Shown here: one piece after another, positions 24,255 to 32,200 of the stretch
How positions within the stretch are numbered: position 1 is the stretch's first letter
How the letters are laid out: each line of letters starts with the position of its first letter
From: Gammaproteobacteria bacterium UBA2810
Lineage (GTDB): Bacteria > Pseudomonadota > Gammaproteobacteria > Enterobacterales > Succinivibrionaceae
Reading direction: 5' to 3'
Length of the DNA stretch: 40,388 nt
Assembly: GCA_002351705.1 (NCBI GenBank)
Contig: DEHC01000026.1
Location: 1-40,388 of the forward strand
Made by a program: the position numbers and the translations under genes
The notes under the pieces: generated by a model
Database searches by the model: none
Told to the model about the DNA's origin: nothing
Seen by the model: only the letters and a program-made list of their open reading frames with translations

Positions 24255-26315
24255 TCACAGACCAAGCTGATTAAGTCTTCCCTTAGCGTCTGCATTACCA
24301 GCGGCAGCTGCTTTACGGTACCATTTCAACGCCTCAGCACGATCCTTGGTGACAGCAATCCCGCGCTCAAACATCCAGCCCAGCATATACTCAGCCTGAT
24401 GGTTTCCCAGAGCTGCAGCCTTTTTGAACAATTTAAGAGCTTCTTCGTAGTTATTATTGCTTATATAGTATTGATATCCTTGTTCATACGCCCGAATGGA
24501 TTCCGGATTGTTCAGATACTCATCCAAGTATTGAAGCTTTTCTTTCGCCTCCTTATTGCCCTGCGCAGCAGCCTTACGGTACCATTTGGCAGCCTCAGCG
24601 TCATCCTTTCCGACATAGGTTCCGTCTTCATACATCCAGCCAAGGTTAAACTGGCTGCCCTCATCTCCCCGCTCTGCGCCCTTGCGGAACCATTTTGCGG
24701 CCTCGGAATAATCTTTTTTAACACCCTGTCCTTCATAGTACAAAATGCCTAGCCAGCCGTATGAAGCCTCATTTCCCTGATCTGCAGCCTTGCGGAACCA
24801 TTTAAGCGCCTCGCCGTAATTCCTCTTTACGCCCTGCCCGTTGTAGTACAAAAAGCCAAGCGCATTCTGAGCATATGCATCCCCCTGCTCAGCGGCCTTG
24901 CGGTACCATTTCGCAGACTCGCCGTAATTCTTCTTTACGCCTTCTCCGTTATAGTACATGCCGCCAAGCCAGCCGTATGCAGCCGCATTTCCCTGACCTG
25001 CCGCCTTTCGGAACCATTTCAGCGCCTCGCCGTAATTCCTCTTTACGCCCTGCCCGTTGTAGTACAAAACGCCAAGCTCATTCTGAGCATATGCATACCC
25101 CTGCTCAGCGGCCTTGCGGTACCATTTGGCAGCCTCTGCGTAATTCCTTCTGACTCCCTTTGCCTGGTCGTACATCCAGCCCAATGTTGTCTGGGCGTCG
25201 GCATTGCCGAGCTCTGCGGCTTTCCGATAATATTTAACAGCCTCGGCGTAATTTTTCTCATTGAAGTACCTGTTGCCAAGCGCAAGTGCCTCAATCTCAC
25301 CCTCACCGTCAGCATCGCTCTGAGTCTGTCCGGTGCCTGATGAATTCTGGCTGAAGCCTTTCTTATCGCGGGAAATTAAAGTTTCAACAGCTTCAATTCT
25401 GATACGGGCTTCTTTGTTTCCAAGTTCGGCTGCCTTCCGGTACCATTTAAGGGCTTCGGCATAATCCTGTCTGACGCCAAGTCCACGCTCGTAATTCCAG
25501 CCCTGGTCATACTCGTACATACCTGACTGCTGATCTGCTGTCATGACTGCCTGCACATCGTCTTCTGCAGAGTCATTGTTCCGGGTTACGGCACTCTCCT
25601 GCGCAGCATTCCCTGCCGTAATTTCCTGAGCAGGCTGGACCTGGACCTGCACGGGCTCCGGCTGTCCTGAGCCGCCGCTGCTGAGCTTTCCGAAAGCAAA
25701 CGCCCCTGCGATGAGGACAAGCACGGCGAGCCATTTCATCCTGAACGGGGAGCTCTTTTTCACCGAGCCTGCATCAGCCTGGGCCACCGTGCCCGGAGCA
25801 TTGACTTTGGCGACGGAGCTGCTGCCAGCCGGCTTCGGCTTCTCCATGTGCGGATGCTGCTCCTGCACACGTGCATCTGGAGAGTGGCTTTCAGCCCTGA
25901 CTCCGCTGTCTGACTCCTTTCGCTCCTCCTCACGTACATGATCAGCACTATTGCCGTTTTCCATTGGATCAAAACCGTGATCCGCGGGCTCCATGACCGT
26001 GGTCTGGAGTCCCATCGCGAAGGTTATTGAGTCAACCGCGTAATCGGCAAGCTCCTGCTTGAAATGCCTGTCCTCCGCGAGGGACATTTTCAGGCTGCGG
26101 GCAAAGGAAAGGCATCCCTCGCTGTCATCATCGAGGAAGAGACTGCAGAGCTTCTTTCCGGAGCCGTCCGAGACAATGCTCTGGAAGACCTGTTTTACGG
26201 CCGGATGATCATTGAATGCCCTGAAATCAGACAGTATGAACATCAGGCGCTTTTCCTGAAGCACTGAAACGCCGAACTGCCTGATGATTTTCCTGAGAGC
26301 CTCCTCGAGCTTCAT
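24255..26315 (-). CDS. Membrane protein: shared N-terminal module, one TM helix, long Sel1 array
   Basis: 686 residues, ATG at 26315. Residues 1-103 are the module shared with the next three genes (fG-x-x-vL-x-EKRL-x-x-x-LSD-x-x-AF, then HF-x-x-EL-x-DYAVDSI-x-x-A-x-G). A charged linker leads to one membrane helix at about 195-212, preceded by FRMKW, which predicts N-in. The rest, from about 260, holds some ten Sel1 repeats, predicted periplasmic. Two of them form a recently duplicated 72-residue unit. It is the last gene of the TerY-P-linked run on this strand. Probably a trans-envelope scaffold or receptor; the exact role is unknown. Confidence 0.85.
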   Translation of the reverse strand: MKLEEALRKIIRQFGVSVLQEKRLMFILSDFRAFNDHPAVKQVFQSIVSDGSGKKLCSLFLDDDSEGCLSFARSLKMSLAEDRHFKQELADYAVDSITFAMGLQTTVMEPADHGFDPMENGNSADHVREEERKESDSGVRAESHSPDARVQEQHPHMEKPKPAGSSSVAKVNAPGTVAQADAGSVKKSSPFRMKWLAVLVLIAGAFAFGKLSSGGSGQPEPVQVQVQPAQEITAGNAAQESAVTRNNDSAEDDVQAVMTADQQSGMYEYDQGWNYERGLGVRQDYAEALKWYRKAAELGNKEARIRIEAVETLISRDKKGFSQNSSGTGQTQSDADGEGEIEALALGNRYFNEKNYAEAVKYYRKAAELGNADAQTTLGWMYDQAKGVRRNYAEAAKWYRKAAEQGYAYAQNELGVLYYNGQGVKRNYGEALKWFRKAAGQGNAAAYGWLGGMYYNGEGVKKNYGESAKWYRKAAEQGDAYAQNALGFLYYNGQGVKRNYGEALKWFRKAADQGNEASYGWLGILYYEGQGVKKDYSEAAKWFRKGAERGDEGSQFNLGWMYEDGTYVGKDDAEAAKWYRKAAAQGNKEAKEKLQYLDEYLNNPESIRAYEQGYQYYISNNNYEEALKLFKKAAALGNHQAEYMLGWMFERGIAVTKDRAEALKWYRKAAAAGNADAKGRLNQLGL
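24674..25105 (-). repeat. 216-bp duplicated unit inside the Sel1 array
   Basis: Two adjacent 216-base units (each two Sel1 repeats, 72 residues) are highly similar. The block 24801-24880 matches 25017-25096 almost base for base, for example GCATATGCAT at 24871 and 25087. This indicates recent duplication within the gene. Confidence 0.8.
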
Positions 26316-26424
26316 ATCCTGTATTCTCCCTTGCTGTCTTCCTGCCCTGTCTGACCGAAATCAGGCTTCCCGTAATCTTATGGAAAATATTCCACACTGC
26401 AGCGGGCCTGAAGAGCGCCCATGG

Positions 26425-27381
26425 TCAAAGGCACATTGAGTTCCATGCCATCATTTCTTCGTTGCTCGCATCCGGTGGAAGCGGTGCGCATACACCGGAG
26501 GAAGGGGCTTCCATATATTTCCTGAGCGAGTCATATCTCATCTTCGCGTCAGCGCTCCCGAGCCTGGTTGCCCTCTCGTAGAACTTCAGGGCCTTTTCCA
26601 GATCCTGGGTGACGCCGGTCCCGCTCTCGTACATCCGTCCGAGCTTCAGCAGGGCATCAGTGTTTCCCTTGTCCGCGGCCTTCATGAACTGTTCCAGCGC
26701 CGCTCCGTACCTCTGCTCTGAGCAGAGCTGCTCTCCCCTGTAGTACTGGAATGCTGAGCAATTGAGGACAAGGAGCACGATGACCGTGACTGCGGCGGCA
26801 GAGGCAATGATGCTCACAGCCCATCTGAACCATGAGCTCTTCCTGACGGACGGTACGCCGCAGCTCCCCTGCACGGTGCTTTCAGGCCCGGCATCATTGC
26901 CATTCACCGTCTGAAAGGACCTCTGCTCCGGAGCGCCTGTGCCTGCTGCTTTCCGCGGACCGGAATTCCGGTCTTCTGAGCCAGAATCATGAAGCGGTGC
27001 TTTCTGTTCCGGGCTGTGCCCGTTTTCTGCAGGATCAAAACCGCGGTATGTCGGCTCTGTCACAGAGTTCTGTATGCCAAGCACAAAGGATATGCAGTCT
27101 GCCGCGTAATCTGACAAATCCTGCCTGAAGTGCCATGTCTGCGGAAGCGCTTTCCGGAGATAATCCGCATACAGACGGCATTCGGAATCGTTCCCCTGAC
27201 TGGCCCTCGTGTATATTTCCTTCCCGTAGCCAGCTGTGACAATTGTCTCGAACACCTTTTTCATGGCAGGGTATTCATCAAAGGCGCGGCAGTCTGACAG
27301 CGTGAAGATCAGGCGTTTTTCCTTCAGCACAGAAATGCCGAACTCCCTTAATGCCTTACCGAGCGCCTCCTCGAGCTTCAT
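26425..27381 (-). CDS. Membrane protein: shared N-terminal module, one TM helix, two Sel1 repeats
   Basis: 318 residues, ATG at 27381, 19 bases after the upstream stop. Residues 1-103 are the shared module (MKLEEALGKALREFG, EKRLIFTLSDCRAFDEYPA, HFRQDLSDYAADCISFVLG). A polar linker follows, then a membrane helix at about 187-206 preceded by a basic SSWFRW segment. About two Sel1-like repeats follow, and a tail EAPSSGVCAPLPPDASNEEM that ends MAWNSMCL. The same tail closes the protein at 29101-29967. Predicted N-in, C-out. It is closer to the 29101 gene than to the others in overall layout. Confidence 0.85.
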   Translation of the reverse strand: MKLEEALGKALREFGISVLKEKRLIFTLSDCRAFDEYPAMKKVFETIVTAGYGKEIYTRASQGNDSECRLYADYLRKALPQTWHFRQDLSDYAADCISFVLGIQNSVTEPTYRGFDPAENGHSPEQKAPLHDSGSEDRNSGPRKAAGTGAPEQRSFQTVNGNDAGPESTVQGSCGVPSVRKSSWFRWAVSIIASAAAVTVIVLLVLNCSAFQYYRGEQLCSEQRYGAALEQFMKAADKGNTDALLKLGRMYESGTGVTQDLEKALKFYERATRLGSADAKMRYDSLRKYMEAPSSGVCAPLPPDASNEEMMAWNSMCL

Positions 27382-27400
27382 ATCCTGTATTCCCCCTGCC

Positions 27401-29008
27401 TTACTTCTTCACCCCGGCCTTTGCCTGATCCGCGGTCAGTATGTCCACGAGCTCGACCTCGAATACGAGTACGGAGTTCGCGGGGATCTGACCCATAGGC
27501 CTGTCGCCGTAGCCAAGCTCCGGGGGGATCCAGAAGCGGTACTTCGCCCCCTTCTGCATGAGGGACACGCCCTCGGACCAGCCCGGGATTACAGAGTTGA
27601 GAGGGAACTCGATGGGCTCCTTGCCGATGTTCTGGTCAAATACCTTTCCGTCGAGGAAAGAGCCCTTGTAGAATACCTTGACAACGGATTCCTTGTCGGG
27701 CCTCGGGGCATTCGCGTCCCCCGCAGGCCTGATGACCTGGTACTGGAGGCCGGAGGCGGTTGTCTTGACGCCCTCCTTCTTCGCGTTCTCCTCAAGGAAC
27801 TTCTCTCCCTTTCTGATTTCTGCCGCGGCCTTCTTCTTCTCAGCCTCGCCGGCCTTCTGCTTCAGCTTTGCGTCAAAGTCAGCGAGAAGCTTCTGCTTGT
27901 CAACGCCCTGGAGCCGGTCTCTCACATACAGTCCGTCAGAGAAGCCCTCGATGATGAGTGATGAGTCAAGCTCCATGCCGAGCTCTCCCTGCTCCCTGTT
28001 GGTCTTCGCGATATAGGAGCCGAGGGACTGTCCGACTGCGTAGGCAACAGCATCGTTGCCTGATGGAACAGCATCGCCCGCCTCCGGAGACTTCTTCTCA
28101 GGCGCTGCCGCCTGAAGAGGCGCCGCGGCCTCTGCCGGTGCCGCCGCACCAGAAGGAGATCCTGCGGCATTCCCGGCGGGAGCCTTGTCACCGCCTGAAA
28201 GTCCGACGGCAAGGGCGATAAGCGCAGCCGCGCCGATGAAAGCAGCCGCCCATCTGACGCCTGAGCCCTTCCTCGCAAGAGGTGCGCTGCCGTGTGCGGT
28301 GTTTCCTTTGTCCGCACCACTCTCAGTCCCTGCGGGAGCAGGGCCCTCATCAGAAGGGCCGGCCGCAGCCGCGGTCTTCCAGGCGCCTTCAGCTGAGGAC
28401 AGGGAAGCGCCGTTCCCGTCTGGCACTTCCGCCCAGGCTTTTCCTTGAGCCGCACTGGCTGTCCCGGAGCCCTGTCTTTCATCGCCCTTTCCGTGAGAAG
28501 GAACCGGTCCCTTGCCGGAATGTCCGGCAGTGTCTGATACTTTCCGCTCCCCAGCCGGGGAGCCACCGGCGCTCCCTGTGCCTGCGGGCTCTCCTGATTT
28601 CTTTGTCCCTTTCCCGGCCCCTGTGCCGGCGCCATTTGCGGCATTTCCGCTATCAAGCGGCTCAAAGCCGTTGTCGAGGGGCTCGGTCACGGACGGGATC
28701 ATGCGGAGAGCAAAGGAGATGCAGTCAACCGCGTAATCCGCAAGCTCCTTCTTGAAGTGATGGTCCGCTGCCAGGGCTTTCTTCACCCTGTCAGCGCACG
28801 GGAGGTACTCGGAGCTGTCACCGTCAAGGCTCTTCCCGCAGAGCTCCTTCCCGTACCCGTCCGAGACGACTGCCTGAAGGATCTGCCTCACGGCTGGGAA
28901 TTCATCAAAGGCGCGGTAGTCAGCGAGGACGCTCAGGAAGCGCTTTTCCTCAAGGATGGCAGCGCCGAACTCCCTTATGACCTTCCGCATTGCCTCATGC
29001 AGTCTCAT
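27401..29008 (-). CDS. Membrane protein: shared N-terminal module fused to an FKBP (Mip/FkpA-type) prolyl isomerase
   Basis: 535 residues. The ATG at 29008 has GGGAG eight bases upstream; a TTG two codons earlier is less likely. Residues 1-102 are the shared module. A long Gly/Ala/Lys-rich linker leads to a membrane helix at about 252-270, then a Pro/Ala spacer. From about 320 it has an FKBP N-terminal helical domain (AYAVGQSLGSYIA, SLIIEGFSDGL) and the isomerase domain (GLQYQVI, VFYKGSFLDGKVFDQNIG, VIPGWSEGVSLMQKGAKYRF, IPPELGYG, IPANSVLVFEVELVDI). The catalytic pocket residues look complete. FkpA-type enzymes are normally free periplasmic chaperones, so tethering to a cytoplasmic module is unusual. 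Confidence 0.88.
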   Translation of the reverse strand: MRLHEAMRKVIREFGAAILEEKRFLSVLADYRAFDEFPAVRQILQAVVSDGYGKELCGKSLDGDSSEYLPCADRVKKALAADHHFKKELADYAVDCISFALRMIPSVTEPLDNGFEPLDSGNAANGAGTGAGKGTKKSGEPAGTGSAGGSPAGERKVSDTAGHSGKGPVPSHGKGDERQGSGTASAAQGKAWAEVPDGNGASLSSAEGAWKTAAAAGPSDEGPAPAGTESGADKGNTAHGSAPLARKGSGVRWAAAFIGAAALIALAVGLSGGDKAPAGNAAGSPSGAAAPAEAAAPLQAAAPEKKSPEAGDAVPSGNDAVAYAVGQSLGSYIAKTNREQGELGMELDSSLIIEGFSDGLYVRDRLQGVDKQKLLADFDAKLKQKAGEAEKKKAAAEIRKGEKFLEENAKKEGVKTTASGLQYQVIRPAGDANAPRPDKESVVKVFYKGSFLDGKVFDQNIGKEPIEFPLNSVIPGWSEGVSLMQKGAKYRFWIPPELGYGDRPMGQIPANSVLVFEVELVDILTADQAKAGVKK

Positions 29009-29100
29009 AACCAAATCTCCCGTTCATCAAGACGCCGGCATGGCCGGAGTATGCAAAAATCAGTGAAGAGCCGCGGATCCCGGCCTTACAGGGATTTCCG

Positions 29101-29967
29101 CTACAGGCAAATGGAATTCCATGCCATCATCTCCTCAGCGGTGGCACCAGGAGGCAGCGGGGCGCATGCGCTGTCAGAAGGAGCTTCCATATATTTATGG
29201 AGCGAGTCGTACCTGCTCTCGGCCTCCTGGCTCCCGAGCCTCCTCGCCCTGTCATAGAACTCAAGGGCCTTTTTGTAATCCGCGCTGATGCCTTTTCCTG
29301 TCTCGTACATCAGGCCGAGCTTTAACATGGCATCCTCATTTCCCTTGTCAGCCGCCTTCTCGAAGAGTTTCATCGCCGCGCCGTAATTCTGCTCCGCGTA
29401 GAGCTTCTCGCCCCTGCGGTACTGGAATGCGGAACTGCTGAGGACAAGGAGCACGATGACCGCGACGGCGGCAGCCGCGGCAAGCGGGATCGCGAGCCAC
29501 TTCATCCGGAAGGACGGACTCTTCCTGCCGGCGCCGTTGTCAGGGGCAGCGCTCCCCCCGCCGGATCCGCTCTCCTGCCCCTTAGCCGCGCTCTCCCCTG
29601 AGCTGTCATCCTGCGTTCCGCTGTCATAAGGATCAAAAGGCTCCCTCACCGATGAGAGCATGCCGAGCGCGAGTGAGACCGAGTCGACCGCGTAGTCCGC
29701 GAGCTCCTTCCTGAAGTGCATGTCAGCGGCGAGGGATTTCTTGACGGTGCCCGCGAAGCTGAGGTAATCGGACCTTGACGCGCTGCGGCTCCTCGAGTAG
29801 AGCTCATTCACGTACCCTCCGGAGAGGAGGGCCTTCACGACCTTCTTCATGGCGGGGTAGTCGCGGAAGGCATGATAGTCAAGCAGCATGAAGATGAGGC
29901 GCCTCTCCTTAAGGACCTCCCTACCGAACTGTCTGGTGCATTTAAGCAGCGCCTCCTGCAGTTTCAT
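29101..29967 (-). CDS. Membrane protein: shared N-terminal module, one TM helix, two Sel1 repeats (second copy)
   Basis: 288 residues. Its ATG overlaps the stop of the upstream phosphatase gene (ATGA), so it is translationally coupled to it. Module at 1-103 (MKLQEALLKCTRQFG, ERRLIFMLLDYHAFRDYPA, HFRKELADYAVDSVSLALG), polar linker, membrane helix at 156-178 after SFRMKW, two Sel1-like repeats, and the conserved tail ending EEMMAWNSICL. The coupling suggests stoichiometric production with the membrane PP2C, which is the strongest direct link between this family and the phospho-signalling genes. Confidence 0.87.
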   Translation of the reverse strand: MKLQEALLKCTRQFGREVLKERRLIFMLLDYHAFRDYPAMKKVVKALLSGGYVNELYSRSRSASRSDYLSFAGTVKKSLAADMHFRKELADYAVDSVSLALGMLSSVREPFDPYDSGTQDDSSGESAAKGQESGSGGGSAAPDNGAGRKSPSFRMKWLAIPLAAAAAVAVIVLLVLSSSAFQYRRGEKLYAEQNYGAAMKLFEKAADKGNEDAMLKLGLMYETGKGISADYKKALEFYDRARRLGSQEAESRYDSLHKYMEAPSDSACAPLPPGATAEEMMAWNSICL

Positions 29968-32111
29968 CGTCTAATCCTCGCCTCTCGCTCCGCGCCGCCG
30001 GCGTCCGCATCCCCGGCCGTGTCCTGCCCGTCATCGCCGCCGCTCACGGGAATGTTCTCCTGCAGATCTTCATCGCCTGAGTCCTGAACGCTTTCATCCG
30101 CGGCGTCCGTATCCGGGGCCGTATCCTGCCCGTCCTCACCGCTCTCCGCAGGAACGTCCTCCGGCAGCTCTTCATTGCCCGGGTCCTTGACGCTTTCATC
30201 GGAAGGGAGTCTCTCATGGTCTCCGGCGCCTGACTCATCCCCGGCGGAGTATCCGCCTTTGATGATGAGATCCTGCCAGGTATTCCGAGGCACGCTGTCC
30301 TCTGCAGGAGCCTCAAAGAACCGTGCAGCCTCACGGAAGACATCAGACAGATACACTTTCCCGGCCGGCACAGCCTGATCTGAAGGCTGCCTCATGATCC
30401 CGATAAGACGGACTGCGTTCCTGTCCGTCGTGAATATTCCTGCCTCAATGACAAATCCCGTGACTCCGCCCTTTGTCATGCTGTGAGGATTATACCCGCC
30501 GGCCTCTGCCCCGCTCTCTGCGGGCGCTGCCCGGGAGCCGTAAGCGCTGCCTGGCATAATTTCCGCAGCCACAGGCATAGCTGCAGAAGGACCTTCGCCG
30601 ACCGCGCCGGTCTCCGCGTCATTTCTGACAATGTAGGATTTGAGGAACAGCGCGGCTCCCGCGAAAACAAGCACAATGAATATGAGCTCCGCGAAAAGCA
30701 TGATGCTGCGCCCGCGCGCCGCGCCTTCCGCGGGCTCCGTCCCGCCCCGGGACGCAGCATCCGTGCTCCTGATGCCTTCCCGCGGCCCTGCCGGAACCTC
30801 CTTTTGTGTCCCGTGACCGGAGACCGGACTGAATGCTGGATTGGGCTCTGTTTTGTGCCCGGATGCCCTGCCCTCCGTGACTGCGGGATTGGGCTCCGCC
30901 GCTGCCTTTGAGCCGGCTTTCTCCATCACGGCATCGTTGAGCCCCGGCACATTAACCGGCTTTCCGCCCGCCGCCTCAAGCTCGGCATTGAGGCTGATGT
31001 AGCTCTCCCCGAGGGCTTTCATCTCAGCGAGGTCACTGTCAAGCTTCTTTTCACTGTGCGCCCTGTCCGCCTCCTCCTTCGGAGTGAGATCAGGCCGGCC
31101 GCTGTATGAGGAGATCCTGTCCTTCAGGGCATCTATTTCCTTAAGAAGCTGCTCCCTCCGGGCCATGATGTTCCCGATCTGCCACCTGATGATGCGGCTG
31201 ACCGCAGGTCCGAGCACGCTCTCGTCATAGCAGCAGACCACGGACATGTCATCCTGGCTCCCCATCCGGCTGAGCTCCGGAAGGGCCTCCTTAAGCTCCT
31301 TCGAAGCGCCGGCGTCCGAGGATTTCCAGACGGCCTTCAGGATATTGGCGTAGAAATTCGCGAGGTCAGGGAGCTCGCCGAAGGAGCCGTCAAGGCCGTC
31401 GGAGCCGAGGAACACCGCCATCGGGAAAGTGTCCTTTCCGCCGAAGCAGTACCTGAACTCGTCCTCCGCCCCCTCGTTGCAGAGCGATGTCGTGCTGTTG
31501 AGGAAGCATCCCTCGTCATCCCAGGGGACCGGTTCGCTCCACTTCCCGTCAGGGGAGAAGGCGATGCATTTCCCGTCGCCGATGTGGAAGGCAAACCAGT
31601 ATGACGCGGTCCTCGCGAAGCAGATGAGCGTGCAGCCGTAGGTCTCGTCAAGCCCGGTGCGGCGCCCGCTGCCGTCACGGCTCATGAACGCCTTGATGTA
31701 CTCGGGGCGGACCTTCGCCTTTTCAGCGTCAGTTACCGGATTCTCATCGGCATCGCGGGCAATCGCCTCATGCCATTTTCTCCTGATTGTGACGAAGAGC
31801 TCCCGGAAGAGGACGTCGTATCTGTCCGGAGTCCCGGGGCCCGCAGTGAGCGCTTTCCTCTGTATGAGCGGCTCATCGCCGAAGAGAGCCTTGTCAGTGT
31901 CCCTTATGAAGTCCCGGACACACTCCCTTGTGACATCAGCGGCAAGCCTCGAGCCGGTCTCGCTCCGGAAGTAGCGCGCCCCGCCATGGCCGTCAGATAC
32001 GATGCCGATCGCATTGGGGCCTTCCGCCCGGGCAAAGCAGTAATCCTGGCAGGGCTTGTTGCCGGCAGCAATGTGGCCTGCTCCCTGGCATCTCTCTGAT
32101 ATCGCTCTCAT
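29964..32111 (-). CDS. Membrane-anchored PP2C-type protein phosphatase
   Basis: 715 residues, ATG at 32111. PP2C catalytic domain at about 1-300: SDGHGG (metal-binding Asp near 39), FHIGDGKCIAF, FLGSDGLDGSFG and QDDMSVVCC. A coiled coil runs from about 305 to 385. A Pro/Gly-rich linker precedes a membrane helix at about 471-492. A predicted periplasmic domain follows, ending in two acidic 34-residue repeats. The catalytic domain should face the cytoplasm. It would oppose the kinase at 35258-36532. Its first ~390 residues are paralogous to the neighbouring PP2C. The next gene overlaps by four bases. Confidence 0.88.
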   Translation of the reverse strand: MRAISERCQGAGHIAAGNKPCQDYCFARAEGPNAIGIVSDGHGGARYFRSETGSRLAADVTRECVRDFIRDTDKALFGDEPLIQRKALTAGPGTPDRYDVLFRELFVTIRRKWHEAIARDADENPVTDAEKAKVRPEYIKAFMSRDGSGRRTGLDETYGCTLICFARTASYWFAFHIGDGKCIAFSPDGKWSEPVPWDDEGCFLNSTTSLCNEGAEDEFRYCFGGKDTFPMAVFLGSDGLDGSFGELPDLANFYANILKAVWKSSDAGASKELKEALPELSRMGSQDDMSVVCCYDESVLGPAVSRIIRWQIGNIMARREQLLKEIDALKDRISSYSGRPDLTPKEEADRAHSEKKLDSDLAEMKALGESYISLNAELEAAGGKPVNVPGLNDAVMEKAGSKAAAEPNPAVTEGRASGHKTEPNPAFSPVSGHGTQKEVPAGPREGIRSTDAASRGGTEPAEGAARGRSIMLFAELIFIVLVFAGAALFLKSYIVRNDAETGAVGEGPSAAMPVAAEIMPGSAYGSRAAPAESGAEAGGYNPHSMTKGGVTGFVIEAGIFTTDRNAVRLIGIMRQPSDQAVPAGKVYLSDVFREAARFFEAPAEDSVPRNTWQDLIIKGGYSAGDESGAGDHERLPSDESVKDPGNEELPEDVPAESGEDGQDTAPDTDAADESVQDSGDEDLQENIPVSGGDDGQDTAGDADAGGAEREARIRR
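29994..30197 (-). repeat. 102-bp acidic tandem repeat in the phosphatase tail
   Basis: Two adjacent units encode 34-residue Asp/Glu-rich repeats that begin DESVKDPGNEEL and DESVQDSGDEDL. Both contain a GQDTA-x-D-x-D segment. Confidence 0.7.
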
Positions 32112-32200
32112 ATATGCACCAACTCCGTATAAGCCGCGTGTCCTGCTTCACTCTCACCCGTCAGCACCGCAGATGATCTGATCTCTGATGAGGAAACGTC

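Noticed and set aside
24255..25560. Regularly spaced DNA repeats that could be taken for a CRISPR or minisatellite
   Set aside because: The period is 108 bases and the repeats are in frame with Sel1 protein repeats; there are no short repeats with unique spacers.
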